DNA of 64,000 nucleotides from Rhizomicrobium sp. (GTDB lineage Bacteria; Pseudomonadota; Alphaproteobacteria; Micropepsales; Micropepsaceae): contig JBBCGJ010000001.1 of assembly GCA_037200985.1 (NCBI GenBank), positions 1,650,756-1,714,755 of the forward strand, read 5' to 3'. The notes below the pieces were generated by a model that ran no database searches, was not told where the DNA came from, and worked only from the letters and a program-made list of their open reading frames with translations. Below, in pieces: positions 8,755-18,727 of this stretch (the first letter of the stretch is position 1; each line of letters starts with the position of its first letter). Made by a program: the position numbers and the translations under genes.

Positions 8755-11142
8755 CTACAACCCCGTTCCTGCACTGAAGTAGATGATCTGCGCTCTGTCG
8801 TAACTTGTCTTGATGAAGGGCACGCCCAGATCGATCGTGATCGGGCCGAAGGGCGATTTCCACGCCACCGCGAGGCCGGCCGAGGCGCGCATCGCCAGAT
8901 TGTCCCGGACGCAGGACGTCGTCGTGCACGGCCCGAGCGGCACGTCGAGATGGCCGAGCGTTCCGAAGTCGCTGAACAGCGCGGTCTGCACGCCGTAGCT
9001 GTCGGGCAGGAAGGACGGAAGCTTCAGCTGCGCCGTTCCGATGGCGTAGAAATTGCCGCCCACCGCGCTCGAATTGCTCGGCACGGCGATGTCGCGCGGA
9101 CCGATACCGGCCTGCGCGAAGCCGCGGAAAGTATCGCCGCCCTTGAAGAAGCGTTCCTGGATCGGAATGTTCTGGCCGTCGAAGCCGGTGATGTAGCCGG
9201 TCTGCAGATTGAGCGATCCCACCAGCGCTTCGCTGAAGATCGGGCGGTAGAAGGCGAGCGACCCCTGGCTGCGCAGGTATTTGAGCGTGCCGCCGAGGCC
9301 GGCGAAATCCTGCGAGATCGAGAATACCATGCCGCGCGTCGGCTTAATGGGATCGTCCAGCGTGTTGTAGATGAAGTTGTAGGAGATTTCGGAGGTCTTG
9401 GTCTCGCCGGCCGCCGCGATCACCTGCTGCGGCGCGTTGCCGAACGGCGTGATGCGGTTGATCGCATAGGTGTAGCGCAGGCCGACGCTGCCATATTCCG
9501 AGGTCGGGAAGCCGAAGCGGAAGCCGGCCGCCGTGGTGTCGCCCTCATAGCCCGCCTGGGTGTAGTCGGTGACGATCTTGTAGAGATCGATGCCGGCGTT
9601 CAGCGGCTTGTCGAGGAAATGCGGCTCGGTGAAGCTGAGCTGGTACTGCTTGGAGATGGTCGAAAGCTGGATGCTGGCGCGCAGATACTGGCCGCGGCCG
9701 AACAGGTTGCGCTCGGTATAGCTGAACTCGCCGACGAAGGAGCTGGTCGAGGAATAGCCGGCGCCGAGCGACAGCTCGCCGGTCGACTGCTCGGTGACCG
9801 TGACCGTGAGGTTGGTGCGGTCGGGCTGGCTGCCGGGCGCGTTCTTGACCGAGACGTCCTTGAAGAAGCCCAGGCCGCGGATGCGGGTGCGCGAGCGGTC
9901 GACCAGGACGCGGTTGAAGGCATCGCCTTCCACCAGGCGGAATTCGCGGCGGATGACTTTGTCGAGCGTGCGGTTGTTGCCGACGATGTTGATCTTCTCG
10001 ATATAGACGCGCGGGCCCTGGTCGATCTTCAGGATGACGTTGATGGTGTTGTGGTCGCGGTCGCGGGCGATGCGCGGATGGACCTCGGCGAAGGCATAGC
10101 CCTTGGTGCCGGCGGCGTTGGTGAGCGCGTCGATACCCTTCTGGATCAGATCGGCGTTGTAGATGTCGCCGGACTTGATCTTGATCAGCGGCCGCAAATC
10201 CCTGGCCGTCAACTCGCGGATGCTGGAATCGATGTCGACCTTGCCGAAGGTGTACTTGGCGCCCTCGTCGACCGTGAAGGTGATGTAGAACGATTTGCGG
10301 TCCGAGGTGAGCTCGGCGACCGCCGAGACGACGCGGAAATCGGCGTAGCCGTGGCTGACATACCAGCGCCGCAGCATTTCGCGGTCGAAGGTGAGCCGGT
10401 CGGGATCGTAATTGTCGTTGCTCGAGAGAAACTTGTACCAGTCGCTCTCTTCGGTCGCGACCTGGGACTTCAGCGTGGCGTCGTCGAAGACGTGGTTGCC
10501 GATGAAATTGATGCGCGCGACGCCGGTCGACGGACCTTCGCTGATCGAGAAGATCAGGTCGACGCGGTTCTGCGGGCGCTGGATGATCTGCGGATCGACC
10601 GACGCCGCGAACTTGCCGTTGCGGCGGTAGAGCTCGATGATGCGCTGGACGTCGGCCTGGACCTTGGAGCGCGTGAAGACGGTGCGCGGCTTGAGCTGGA
10701 CCTCCTTCTCGAGGTCCTTCTGGCTGACCTTGCTCTGACCCTCGAAGTCGATCTGGTTGATGATCGGGTTCTCGACCACGTTGATCGTGAGGGTCGAGCC
10801 GTCGAAGCGGAGCTTCACGTCGGCGAACAGGCCGGTCTGATAGAGCGTCTTGAGCGCGAGGTCGACGGTCTGCTCGTTGAAGATGTCGCCTTCGCGGAGC
10901 GTGATGTAGGAGATCACCGTCGACGGCTCGATACGCTGCGTGCCGTTGACGACGATGTGCTGGATCAGGTGCGGCGCCTGGGCGGGCGCGGCCGGCGCGG
11001 ATGCGGGCGGTGCGGTCGGCGCCGGAGAGGAAGCGGGACTGGCAGGCGTCTGGGCGAGCGCCGATGGCCCGACCACGGCAAGCCCCAGGGCCAGCGCCGG
11101 AGCCGCACGCACAAATCGGGCGAACAGGGTGATGTGGCTCAT
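8755..11142 (-). CDS. bamA: outer membrane protein assembly factor BamA
   Basis: 795 aa Omp85 protein, the core of the outer-membrane beta-barrel insertion machine. A signal peptide (about residues 1-31, ending GPSALAQ) precedes an Ala/Pro-rich linker. Five POTRA domains cover about 55-450, starting IQHIVVNGTQRIEPSTVISY, and a 16-strand barrel follows. The barrel holds the conserved loop-6 motif as RGFAQAGIGPRD (family VRGF/Y). The C-terminal strand includes TIDLGVPFIKTSYD. It lies between rseP and skp, the standard proteobacterial order. The gap to rseP is 59 bp. Confidence 0.97.
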   Translation of the reverse strand: MSHITLFARFVRAAPALALGLAVVGPSALAQTPASPASSPAPTAPPASAPAAPAQAPHLIQHIVVNGTQRIEPSTVISYITLREGDIFNEQTVDLALKTLYQTGLFADVKLRFDGSTLTINVVENPIINQIDFEGQSKVSQKDLEKEVQLKPRTVFTRSKVQADVQRIIELYRRNGKFAASVDPQIIQRPQNRVDLIFSISEGPSTGVARINFIGNHVFDDATLKSQVATEESDWYKFLSSNDNYDPDRLTFDREMLRRWYVSHGYADFRVVSAVAELTSDRKSFYITFTVDEGAKYTFGKVDIDSSIRELTARDLRPLIKIKSGDIYNADLIQKGIDALTNAAGTKGYAFAEVHPRIARDRDHNTINVILKIDQGPRVYIEKINIVGNNRTLDKVIRREFRLVEGDAFNRVLVDRSRTRIRGLGFFKDVSVKNAPGSQPDRTNLTVTVTEQSTGELSLGAGYSSTSSFVGEFSYTERNLFGRGQYLRASIQLSTISKQYQLSFTEPHFLDKPLNAGIDLYKIVTDYTQAGYEGDTTAAGFRFGFPTSEYGSVGLRYTYAINRITPFGNAPQQVIAAAGETKTSEISYNFIYNTLDDPIKPTRGMVFSISQDFAGLGGTLKYLRSQGSLAFYRPIFSEALVGSLNLQTGYITGFDGQNIPIQERFFKGGDTFRGFAQAGIGPRDIAVPSNSSAVGGNFYAIGTAQLKLPSFLPDSYGVQTALFSDFGTLGHLDVPLGPCTTTSCVRDNLAMRASAGLAVAWKSPFGPITIDLGVPFIKTSYDRAQIIYFSAGTGL

Positions 11143-11201
11143 CCAGTCGTCTCTGGCACTCGCTAAAGGCCCGGCCGCTTCGTCGGCAGCCCGCCGAAGT
11201 T

Positions 11202-12569
11202 TCAGAAAAGATTCAGGAGGTCATTCCAGGTCGCCAGGAGGAATATTCCCGCCACGACAGCCAGCCCGAGCCTAAATCCAACGTCCTGGGCCCGCTCACC
11301 GAGCGGCCGCCCCAAAACACCTTCGCATGCATAGTACAGAAGATGGCCCCCGTCGAGCAGCGGAATCGGAAAAAGGTTTACCAAGCCGATGCTTACAGAA
11401 AGTAGAGCTATGAGATGAACCAGCGCAATGAAGCTCACGGCGGCGACTTGACCCGATAGTTTCAGAATGCCAACCGGCCCGGCGAGCTGGCTCGTGTTGC
11501 CCCTGAAGAGCTGGGTGCGGGCGCGGAACGTCACCGAGATGATGTCGCCGATTTCGCCGAAGGCGGCGCCGACCGAGGCGATGGGGCCGAGATGCGTCAC
11601 GGTTCGGGGAACCGCGAAGGCAAGACCCAGAAGGCCCTTGCCGTCCTTGTTGCGGTAGGGGCTGCAGTCGATCGACACCAAGGCATCGCCGCGCTGGACC
11701 ACGATGCGGAGATTCTTGCCGGGATTCGTGGAGACGAGGCGCTGGACCGCTTCCATGTTCGCGGTGGCATGGCCGTCGATGGACACGATGCGGTCCTGCG
11801 GACGGATGCCGGCGCGCTGCGCCGGTTTGCCCGGCAGCACGCTGTCGACGACGGGCGGCGCCAGCGGGGCGATGCCCAGATCGCCGATCCGCTGCCGATT
11901 GCCGAAATCGTCGGTGATCGCGGTGTCCTGGGGCGTGGCCAAGACCGTCAGCCGCCGGCCATCGCGATCGATGACGATCGGAAGGGTCTGGCCGGCGCTG
12001 AGCGCGACGATCTGAGCGAAATCGGAAAAGCTCTGAACATCCGCGCCGTCGATCGCGACGATGCGGTCGCCGCTTACGATGCCCGCGCGCGCGCCGGCGC
12101 CGTGCGGTGCGACGTCGCCCGCCACCGGCGGAATGACGACCTTGCCGTGGAACAGGAAGAGGCCGGTCAGGATCACGACCGCCAGGACGAAATTCGCCAG
12201 CGGGCCGGCGACGACGATCAGGGCGCGCTGCCAGAGCGGCTTGAAGGGGAAGGCCACGGCGCGGTCTTCCGGGCTCATGCGCGCCGCCGCTTCGCGGTCG
12301 GGCGTGCTGGCGCCGTCGGCGTCGCCGAAGAACTTCACGAAGCCGCCGAGCGGCAGCCAGGAGATCTTCCACTGCGTTCCTTTGCGGTCCTTCCAGGAGA
12401 CGATCGGGCGGCCGAAACCGATGGAGAAAGTCTCGATCCGGACGTTGAACAGGCGCGCCACCGAGAAATGGCCGAGCTCGTGGAAGAATACCACGACGGT
12501 GATGAGGAAGAGGAAGGCCGGAATCCCGTAGACCGACCAGCTCAGAAGGGCTTGAAGCTCGCTCAACAT
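11202..12569 (-). CDS. rseP: RIP metalloprotease RseP (site-2 protease)
   Basis: 455 aa M50 intramembrane zinc protease. It cleaves anti-sigma factors, and remnant signal peptides, within the inner membrane. The zinc site HELGH is in the first membrane segment (VVFFHELGHFSVARLFNVRI, about residues 27-46). The third ligand motif is LLDGGHLLYY near the C terminus. Two tandem PDZ domains occupy about 135-320, with two GDRIVAIDG / QDRIVSIDG carboxylate-binding loops. It is somewhat longer than the ~370 aa of many alphaproteobacterial homologues and closer to the two-PDZ E. coli type. Confidence 0.95.
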   Translation of the reverse strand: MLSELQALLSWSVYGIPAFLFLITVVVFFHELGHFSVARLFNVRIETFSIGFGRPIVSWKDRKGTQWKISWLPLGGFVKFFGDADGASTPDREAAARMSPEDRAVAFPFKPLWQRALIVVAGPLANFVLAVVILTGLFLFHGKVVIPPVAGDVAPHGAGARAGIVSGDRIVAIDGADVQSFSDFAQIVALSAGQTLPIVIDRDGRRLTVLATPQDTAITDDFGNRQRIGDLGIAPLAPPVVDSVLPGKPAQRAGIRPQDRIVSIDGHATANMEAVQRLVSTNPGKNLRIVVQRGDALVSIDCSPYRNKDGKGLLGLAFAVPRTVTHLGPIASVGAAFGEIGDIISVTFRARTQLFRGNTSQLAGPVGILKLSGQVAAVSFIALVHLIALLSVSIGLVNLFPIPLLDGGHLLYYACEGVLGRPLGERAQDVGFRLGLAVVAGIFLLATWNDLLNLF

Positions 12570-12582
12570 CGCATGGATCCCG

Positions 12583-13821
12583 TCAGTTCACGACACGGCG
12601 GCAGATTTGACCGGCAAGCTCTCTCGCGCGCGCGTCGGCGGACAGGACGGCGTCCAGCGTGTCGCATGGCGCGTTCGCCTCCGGCGATTGCGCGAGCGTC
12701 GATTCGACGACCCGCGGAATGTCGAGGAAGCCGATGCGGCGGTTCAGGAAGGCTTCGACCGCGATCTCGTTCGCCGCGTTCAGGATGGTCGGCGCCAGCG
12801 CGCCGGCCCGCATCGCGTCCAGGGCGAGGCCGAGGCAACGGAAGCGGTCGTGATCGGGCTTGCGGAAATCGAGCCGGCCCACGGCCGCAAGATCGAGGCG
12901 GCGCGACGGCGAGGCGATGCGCCGCGGCCAGGCGAGCGCGTGCGCGATGGGCGTGCGCATGTCGGGAGCCGACAGATGCGCCAGCGTCGAGCCGTCCTCG
13001 TACGAAACCAGACAGTGGACGATCGATTGCGGGTGCACCAGAACGTCCAGCTTTTCGGGGGCAAGCGCGAAAAGGAAATGCGCCTCGATCAGCTCCAGGC
13101 CCTTGTTCATCAGCGTGGCGCTGTCGACCGATATCTTGGCGCCCATCGACCAGTTGGGATGGGCGACCGCCTGCTCCACGGTGCAGACCGCCATCTGCTC
13201 CAGCGTCCAGTCGCGGAACGGACCGCCCGAAGCGGTGAGCGTGACCTTTTCGACCTCGCGGGCGCCCTCCCCGTTCAGGACCTGGAAGACGGCATTGTGC
13301 TCGGAATCGACCGGGATCACGCAGGCCGTCGAATTGGCGAGGGCGCGGTGGAACACGCCGCCGGCGGCCACGATGCATTCCTTGTTGGCGAGCGCCACGG
13401 TCGCGCTCCGCGCGACGGCGGCGAGGGCGGGCTCGAGCGCGGCAGCGCCCATGATCGCGACCATCACCGTGTTCGACGGACGCGCCGCGGCTTCGATCAC
13501 CGCGCCGCGGCCGGCCGCGGCCTCGATGCCGGTGCCGGCGAGGCCGTCCTTGAGCGCGCCGTAGAGCGTCTCGTCGCCGATCACCGCAATCCTGGGGTTC
13601 ATCGCGCGCGCCTGCTTGATGAGATCGTCCACCCTGCCCTGCGCCGTGATCGCTTCGACCGGCATGACGTCGGCGCCGTAGACGGCACGGGCATGGGCGA
13701 CGACGTCCAGCGTCGAGACGCCGATCGATCCGGTCGAGCCCAGGACGGTCACGCTGCGCGCGAGCACGGGCTCCAGCGCCTCGATCTCGAAGGAAGGGCG
13801 GGTTGCTGCCAGCGCGTTCAC
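12583..13821 (-). CDS. dxr: 1-deoxy-D-xylulose 5-phosphate reductoisomerase
   Basis: 412 aa. Dxr converts DXP to 2-C-methyl-D-erythritol 4-phosphate with NADPH, the committed step of the MEP isoprenoid pathway. That pathway feeds the neighbouring uppS. The NADPH-binding loop VTVLGSTGSIGVSTLDVV lies at about 28-45. The metal and substrate motifs include NKECIVAAGG, LTASGGPFRDW and KISVDSATLMNKGLELIEA. The GTG start (13821-13819) overlaps the cdsA stop as GTGA. The open frame continues upstream through cdsA, but those residues are not Dxr-like. Confidence 0.95.
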   Translation of the reverse strand: MNALAATRPSFEIEALEPVLARSVTVLGSTGSIGVSTLDVVAHARAVYGADVMPVEAITAQGRVDDLIKQARAMNPRIAVIGDETLYGALKDGLAGTGIEAAAGRGAVIEAAARPSNTVMVAIMGAAALEPALAAVARSATVALANKECIVAAGGVFHRALANSTACVIPVDSEHNAVFQVLNGEGAREVEKVTLTASGGPFRDWTLEQMAVCTVEQAVAHPNWSMGAKISVDSATLMNKGLELIEAHFLFALAPEKLDVLVHPQSIVHCLVSYEDGSTLAHLSAPDMRTPIAHALAWPRRIASPSRRLDLAAVGRLDFRKPDHDRFRCLGLALDAMRAGALAPTILNAANEIAVEAFLNRRIGFLDIPRVVESTLAQSPEANAPCDTLDAVLSADARARELAGQICRRVVN

Positions 13822-14687
13822 GGTTGGGCTCCAAACATCGGATTGAGTCCTGCGAGCAGGACGAAGGCGGCGACGACCGGCGCCGCCAGCAGCGTCGAAT
13901 CGATGCGGTCGAGCATACCGCCATGACCGGGGATGATGCCGCCGGAATCCTTGCGCTGGAACACGCGTTTGACCCAGGACTCGAAGAGATCGCCGCAATG
14001 CGAGAGGACGCCGATGGCGGCGCCGTAGAGCCCGCCTTCGACGGCATGGCCGCCGAGAACGGCGACATAGATCGCCTCGACCACGGCCGCGACGGCAACA
14101 GCGCCCAAGGTGCCGGACCACGTCTTGTTCGGCGACAGCGACGGCCAGAGCCGTGGGCCGCCCACGAGATTGCCGACGATCAGCGCGCTGGTATCGGTGG
14201 CCCAGATGGCGAGGAATACGCCCACGACGATCCAGGCGCCGTGCGGCGCATCGCGCAGCATCATCAAGGCGAGCAGCGCGGTGCCGATATAGAGCGGGCC
14301 GAAGCCGTGCCAGGCGGGACGCAGCCCGGCGATGGCGGCGTAGAGCGCCGCCGCTATCGCACCGCTTGCCAATATCGCCCAGCCGGTTTCGCCATGCGGC
14401 CAGATCGCCTGGGCCGCCAAGGCCGCGACGATGAAAGCCGCCGCGACGAAGAAGGCGACGCCGAAGACGCGTTCGCCGACCATGCGATGCCATTCGCGCG
14501 CGGCGGCGATTCCCGCGATGGCGGCCAGGGAGGCGATATAGGGCGCGCCGCCGAAGATCGCGGCGGTGACGGCGGCGGCGAGCGCGATGCCGAACAGGGG
14601 TCGGGTGATCCAGTCGAGATTGAAGCGAACCGCGCGGTAACCGGGGGCCGGGCTCGCCGGCGCGGAGATGTGACCCGAGCGCGTCAC
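13818..14687 (-). CDS. cdsA: phosphatidate cytidylyltransferase
   Basis: 289 aa polytopic inner-membrane enzyme that makes CDP-diacylglycerol from phosphatidic acid and CTP. The CTP-transferase signature is in the C-terminal half: ATDTSALIVGNLVGG followed by SLSPNKTWSGTLGA. About seven hydrophobic segments precede and surround it. The GTG start (14687-14685) overlaps the uppS TGA in the same GTGA way as dxr with cdsA. An ATG at 14780 lies within uppS and would add Arg-rich residues that do not fit the family. Confidence 0.93.
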   Translation of the reverse strand: MTRSGHISAPASPAPGYRAVRFNLDWITRPLFGIALAAAVTAAIFGGAPYIASLAAIAGIAAAREWHRMVGERVFGVAFFVAAAFIVAALAAQAIWPHGETGWAILASGAIAAALYAAIAGLRPAWHGFGPLYIGTALLALMMLRDAPHGAWIVVGVFLAIWATDTSALIVGNLVGGPRLWPSLSPNKTWSGTLGAVAVAAVVEAIYVAVLGGHAVEGGLYGAAIGVLSHCGDLFESWVKRVFQRKDSGGIIPGHGGMLDRIDSTLLAAPVVAAFVLLAGLNPMFGAQP

Positions 14688-15421
14688 GCGACCGCTTCCG
14701 AAATGCCGCCGAACTGGCGCTCGCGCTGGGCGAACTGCTCGAGCGCCTTCAGAAGCTCGTCGCGCCCGAAATCCGGCCACAGGGTGTCGACGAAGAGCAG
14801 CTCGGCATAGGAGGACTGCCAGAGCAGGAAATTGCTCAGGCGGTGCTCGCCGCCGGTGCGGATCAGAAGGTCCGGCTCGGGCAGGCCGCCGGTGAAGAGG
14901 CGGGTGGCGAAAAGCTCCGGTGTGATGGTCTCCGGATCGAGGCGGCCTTCCTTGGCGGCGCGCGCCAGCTCACGGGCGGCGTTGGCGATCTCCTCCTGTC
15001 CGCCATAGTCGAAGGCGAAGGTCAGGTTCAGGCCGGTATTGCCGACCGTGCGATGCTCGGCCTCCTCGATCATCTTGTTGATGTCGCCGGCGACGCGCTC
15101 GCGGCTGCCGATGATGCGGACGCGGACGCCCCGTGCATGCAGCTCGTCGAGATCGCTGCGGAAATAGCCGCGGAACAGACCCATCAGCGCGTTCACTTCG
15201 GGCCGCGGGCGCTTCCAGTTTTCGGAGGAGAAGGCGAAGAGCGTCAGATATTCGAGCTTGATGTCGGTGGCGGCGCGGACGACGGCCCGCACGGCGCTGA
15301 CGCCCGCGACATGGCCGGCCTCGCGCGGCAGCATCCGCTTGCGCGCCCACCGCCCGTTGCGGTCCATGATGATCGCGACGTGGCGGGGAAGAACTGTCGG
15401 CGTCTTTGGCGCAAGCGCCAT
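14684..15421 (-). CDS. uppS: undecaprenyl diphosphate synthase
   Basis: 245 aa cis-prenyltransferase. It elongates FPP with eight IPP units into the C55 carrier lipid for peptidoglycan and O-antigen. The substrate-binding segment is HVAIIMDRNGRWARKRMLP near the N terminus, and the conserved FAFSSENWKRP and RTGGEHRLSNFLLWQSSYAE are intact. One oddity: the usual pyrophosphate-binding DGNGR is DRNGR here, from a CGC codon where GGC is expected. The catalytic Asp is kept. It starts 23 bp after the frr stop. Confidence 0.94.
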   Translation of the reverse strand: MALAPKTPTVLPRHVAIIMDRNGRWARKRMLPREAGHVAGVSAVRAVVRAATDIKLEYLTLFAFSSENWKRPRPEVNALMGLFRGYFRSDLDELHARGVRVRIIGSRERVAGDINKMIEEAEHRTVGNTGLNLTFAFDYGGQEEIANAARELARAAKEGRLDPETITPELFATRLFTGGLPEPDLLIRTGGEHRLSNFLLWQSSYAELLFVDTLWPDFGRDELLKALEQFAQRERQFGGISEAVA

Positions 15422-15444
15422 ATATTACCTCACGGGCAGGCTCT

Positions 15445-16005
15445 TCAGACCTGCATTATTTCCTGCTCCTTGCCGTGCAGCGCGGAGTCGATTTCCTTTA
15501 TGTGCGCGTCGGTGACCTTCTGCAATTCATCGCCATGCTTATGGTGTTCGTCCTGGCCGATCTTGTGGTCTTTTTCGAGGCGCTTGAGCAAATCCATCCC
15601 GTCGCGGCGCACGTTCCGGACCGCGACCCGGGCGGCTTCGGCGTATTTCGAGGCCAGTTTTGCCAGTTCCTTGCGCCTCTCCTGATTAAGTTCGGGTAAT
15701 GGAATGCGCAGCAACTGGCCGTCCATCTGCGGGTTGAGGCCCAGATTGGCGTCCCGGATGGCCTTGTCCACCGCCTTGGCGAGGCCCTTGTCCCACACCT
15801 GAACCGTCAGCATGCGCGGCTCCGGCGTCGAGATGTTGCCGACCTGGTTAACGGGCACCAGGTTGCCATAGGCCTCGACCCGGACGGGATCGAGCAGCGC
15901 CGGGCTGGCGCGGCCGGTCCGCAGGCCGGAGAACTCCTTTTTCAGGGTCTCGATGGCGCCGTGCATGCGCCTTGTCAGTTCGTCCTTGCTGTAGCTCTCA
16001 GCCAT
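15445..16005 (-). CDS. frr: ribosome recycling factor
   Basis: 186 aa, the standard length. RRF works with EF-G to split post-termination ribosomes. Family motifs are [20 protein letters not shown] near the N terminus, [16 protein letters not shown] in the middle, and the helical domain I segment [20 protein letters not shown], ending GKEQEIMQV. It follows pyrH by 33 bp in the conserved rpsB-tsf-pyrH-frr order. Confidence 0.97.
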   Translation of the reverse strand: MAESYSKDELTRRMHGAIETLKKEFSGLRTGRASPALLDPVRVEAYGNLVPVNQVGNISTPEPRMLTVQVWDKGLAKAVDKAIRDANLGLNPQMDGQLLRIPLPELNQERRKELAKLASKYAEAARVAVRNVRRDGMDLLKRLEKDHKIGQDEHHKHGDELQKVTDAHIKEIDSALHGKEQEIMQV

Positions 16006-16038
16006 GGGGTCCAGTCCTTGCGGGGTGCCCGACGGTCG

Positions 16039-16764
16039 TCAGGTCCTGTCTTCGATAATTGTCGACCGACCCTTGCCCTTCAGGACCTGGGCCAGCGATC
16101 CGCGATCATGGATCGAGAATACGATGATCGGAATCTTATTTTCGCGCGACAGCGAGATGGCCGATGCATCCATCACCTGAAGATCGCGCGATAACACCTC
16201 GTGGTAGCTCAGATAATCGTAGCGCTCGGCGTCCGGGACCTTCTTGGGGTCGGCGCTGTAGACACCGTCTACTTGCGTCGCCTTCATCATCGCGTTGCAG
16301 TTCATCTCGGCCGCCCGAAGGGCGGCGGCGGTGTCGGTGGTGAAGAAGGGATTGCCGGTGCCGGCGGCGAAGATCACGACCCGGCCCTTCTCCAGATGGC
16401 GGATGGCGCGGCGGCGGATATAGGGCTCGCAGACCGTGCTCATCGGAATGGCCGACTGGACCCTGGTGGGGATGTCGATCCGCTCCAGCGCGGCCTGCAT
16501 GGCCAGCGCGTTCATGACGGTCGCCAGCATGCCCATATAGTCGGCGGTCGCGCGGTCGATGCCCTTGGCGGCGCCGGAAAGGCCGCGGAAGATGTTGCCG
16601 CCGCCGATCACCATGCAGACCTGGGTGCCGCCGCGGATCGCCTCTTCTACGTCGGACGCGATGCGGTCGACGGTCGCGACGTCGATGCCGAATTGCTGGT
16701 CGCCCATCAACGCCTCGCCGGAGATTTTCAGGAGCACCCGGCGGTATTTCGGCGTGATGGCCAT
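16039..16764 (-). CDS. pyrH: UMP kinase
   Basis: 241 aa amino-acid-kinase-fold enzyme that phosphorylates UMP to UDP in pyrimidine nucleotide synthesis. It is unrelated to eukaryotic UMP/CMP kinase. It starts [20 protein letters not shown]. The nucleotide-binding [12 protein letters not shown] and the UMP-site [19 protein letters not shown] are typical, as is the Lys-rich [15 protein letters not shown]. It lies 69 bp after tsf, with a palindromic repeat in the gap, and 33 bp before frr. Confidence 0.97.
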   Translation of the reverse strand: MAITPKYRRVLLKISGEALMGDQQFGIDVATVDRIASDVEEAIRGGTQVCMVIGGGNIFRGLSGAAKGIDRATADYMGMLATVMNALAMQAALERIDIPTRVQSAIPMSTVCEPYIRRRAIRHLEKGRVVIFAAGTGNPFFTTDTAAALRAAEMNCNAMMKATQVDGVYSADPKKVPDAERYDYLSYHEVLSRDLQVMDASAISLSRENKIPIIVFSIHDRGSLAQVLKGKGRSTIIEDRT

Positions 16765-16792
16765 GGACGATTCCGTTGTTTGAGACCCGCCA

Positions 16793-16816
16793 TCCTACCC
16801 TCCCCTTGAGGGAGGG
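16793..16816. repeat. palindromic intergenic repeat, copy 2 (tsf/pyrH junction)
   Basis: The same 24-bp palindrome-bearing sequence as 3793-3816, in opposite orientation on this strand, lying between tsf and pyrH. On the transcribed strand it can form a hairpin just after tsf. It may therefore trim or attenuate the rpsB-tsf message relative to the downstream genes. Confidence 0.6.
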
Positions 16817-16833
16817 CCGATACGATCCCGAGC

Positions 16834-17781
16834 CTAGACGTCGACCTTGTCGCTGTCTTTTTTCGTGCCGCTCATCTTCGCCACTTCGTCGGCGAAGTCG
16901 GATTCGGTCTTCTCGATGCCCTCGCCCACCTGGAAGCGGACGAAGCCCTCGATGGTCACAGGAGCGCCCAGATCCTTGGAGGCCTTCTCCAGCACCTTCT
17001 CGATGCGGGTCTCGCCGTCGATGACGAACGTCTGCTGGAGCAGGACCGTCTCCTCGTAATATTTGCGCATGCGGCCTTCGAGCATCTTCTCGATGACGTT
17101 CTCGGGCTTGCCGGACTGGCGGGCCAGTTCGGCCTGGATGTCGCGTTCCTTGGCCACCAGGGCGGGGTCGAGATGGCCCGGCGTCAGCGCCAGCGGTGCG
17201 GCGGCGGCGATGTGCATCGCGATCTGCTTGCCGAGCGCGTTCAGCTTGTCCTTGTCGGCGGTCGACTTCAGCGCGACCAGAACGCCGATCCTGCCGAGCT
17301 CCGGCGAAGAAGCGTTGTGGACATAGGCCGAGACCACGCCGGGATCGACCGCGAGCATGATCGTGCGGCGCACGCTCATGTTCTCGCCGATCTTGGCGAC
17401 GAGCTCGGTCAGGGTGTGCTGCACGCTGGCCTGGCCGATCTGGCGGGCGAGCAGCTTTTCCAGATCGCCCTCCTCTTCCAGAGCGATCCGGGCGGCGGTC
17501 TTCACGAAGTCCTTGAACTCGTCGTTGCGCGCGACGAAGTCGGTCTCGGCATTGACCTCGACCAGGGCACCGACATGGCCGCCCGTGGCGACCCCGACGA
17601 GACCCTCGGCGGCGGCGCGGCCGGCCTTCTTGGCAGCCTTGGTGATGCCCTTCTTGCGCAGCCAATCCATGGCGGCTTCCACCTCGCCATTGTTCTCTGC
17701 GAGCGCGGTCTTGCAGTCCATTATGCCCGCACCGGTCTTGTCGCGCAGGTCCTTCACCATCGATGGGGTGATGTTCACCAT
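16834..17781 (-). CDS. tsf: elongation factor Ts
   Basis: 315 aa nucleotide exchange factor for EF-Tu. The N-terminal UBA-like domain and TDFVARN signature are present: ITPSMVKDLRDKTGAGIMDC at the start, then NAETDFVARNDEFKDFV. The dimerisation core follows, with MHIAAAAPLAL. The ATG at 17781 has GGAG about 9 nt upstream. The longer open frame upstream runs into the rpsB 3' end and is not used. It lies 47 bp downstream of rpsB. Confidence 0.97.
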   Translation of the reverse strand: MVNITPSMVKDLRDKTGAGIMDCKTALAENNGEVEAAMDWLRKKGITKAAKKAGRAAAEGLVGVATGGHVGALVEVNAETDFVARNDEFKDFVKTAARIALEEEGDLEKLLARQIGQASVQHTLTELVAKIGENMSVRRTIMLAVDPGVVSAYVHNASSPELGRIGVLVALKSTADKDKLNALGKQIAMHIAAAAPLALTPGHLDPALVAKERDIQAELARQSGKPENVIEKMLEGRMRKYYEETVLLQQTFVIDGETRIEKVLEKASKDLGAPVTIEGFVRFQVGEGIEKTESDFADEVAKMSGTKKDSDKVDV

Positions 17782-17828
17782 GGTCGGCTCCGTTCTATCG
17801 TGCTTTAAGCGGTCGCTTCCGCGTGTTT

Positions 17829-18614
17829 TTAAGCTGTCGCTTCCGCGACGGGGGGCGCCTCGGCGATGGGCGTGACGTCGGGCAGCACTTCGGCTTCGCC
17901 CGTGTCGACGCCAGACGCCGCCTGGCCCTGGCTGAGCCCGTCGATGATGGCGCGGGCGGCGAGATCGCAATAGAGCGCCAGCGCGCGGGCCGCGTCGTCA
18001 TTGCCCGGGATCGGATAGGCGATGCCGTCCGGATCGCTGTTCGAATCCAGGATGGCGGTAACCGGGATGCCGAGCTTGCGGGCCTCGGAGATCGCGATCG
18101 CTTCCTTGTTGGTGTCGATCACGAACAGCATGTTGGGCAGGCCGCCCATCTCCTTGATGCCGCCGAGCGAGCGGTCGAGCTTGTCGCGCTCGCGCAGCAT
18201 GCCGAGCAGCTCCTTCTTCTTGAGGCCCGAGGACTGGGCCGAGGTCAGCGTCTCCTCGATCTGGCGCATGCGCTTGATGGAGTTCGACACGGTCTGCCAG
18301 TTGGTCAGCGTGCCGCCGAGCCAGCGGTGATTCACGTAATACTGGGCGCAGCGCTTGGCGGCCGCGGCGAGCGGCTCCGAAGCCTGGCGCTTGGTGCCGA
18401 CGAATAGGATGCGGCCGCCGCCGGCCGCGACGTCGCGCAGCGCGACGAGCGCGGTGTGCAGCAGGGGCACGGTCTGCGTCAGGTCGAGGATGTGGATGTC
18501 GTTGCGCGAGCCGTAGATGTAGGGCGCCATCTTCGGGTTCCAGCGCTGCTGGCGATGGCCGAAATGCGCGCCGGCTTCGAGCAGCTGACGCATGGAAAAA
18601 TCTGGCAGAGCCAT
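17829..18614 (-). CDS. rpsB: 30S ribosomal protein S2
   Basis: 261 aa. S2 sits on the back of the 30S subunit. It is recognised by [19 protein letters not shown] near the N terminus, [10 protein letters not shown], and [20 protein letters not shown] with [14 protein letters not shown]. The C-terminal tail is Ala/Pro/Glu-rich. The ATG at 18614 follows a strong AAAGGAGA, so an in-frame ATG 78 bp upstream is rejected. It is the first gene of the rpsB-tsf-pyrH-frr run. Confidence 0.97.
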   Translation of the reverse strand: MALPDFSMRQLLEAGAHFGHRQQRWNPKMAPYIYGSRNDIHILDLTQTVPLLHTALVALRDVAAGGGRILFVGTKRQASEPLAAAAKRCAQYYVNHRWLGGTLTNWQTVSNSIKRMRQIEETLTSAQSSGLKKKELLGMLRERDKLDRSLGGIKEMGGLPNMLFVIDTNKEAIAISEARKLGIPVTAILDSNSDPDGIAYPIPGNDDAARALALYCDLAARAIIDGLSQGQAASGVDTGEAEVLPDVTPIAEAPPVAEATA

Positions 18615-18727
18615 GGATTCGTCTCCTTTACCGGTTGGCCAGACGCGTGAGTTACCCCCGTTTGGGAGCACCGGACGGCGACGCAGGAACACCCTGCGAA
18701 AGCCACTCAGCGTGCGAGATGGCGCGG

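Noticed and set aside
8173..11166. 997-codon open frame on the plus strand opposite bamA/skp
   Set aside because: GC-rich antisense shadow; the product is repetitive Arg/Asp/Val/Leu without domains, while the opposite strand encodes clear BamA and Skp.
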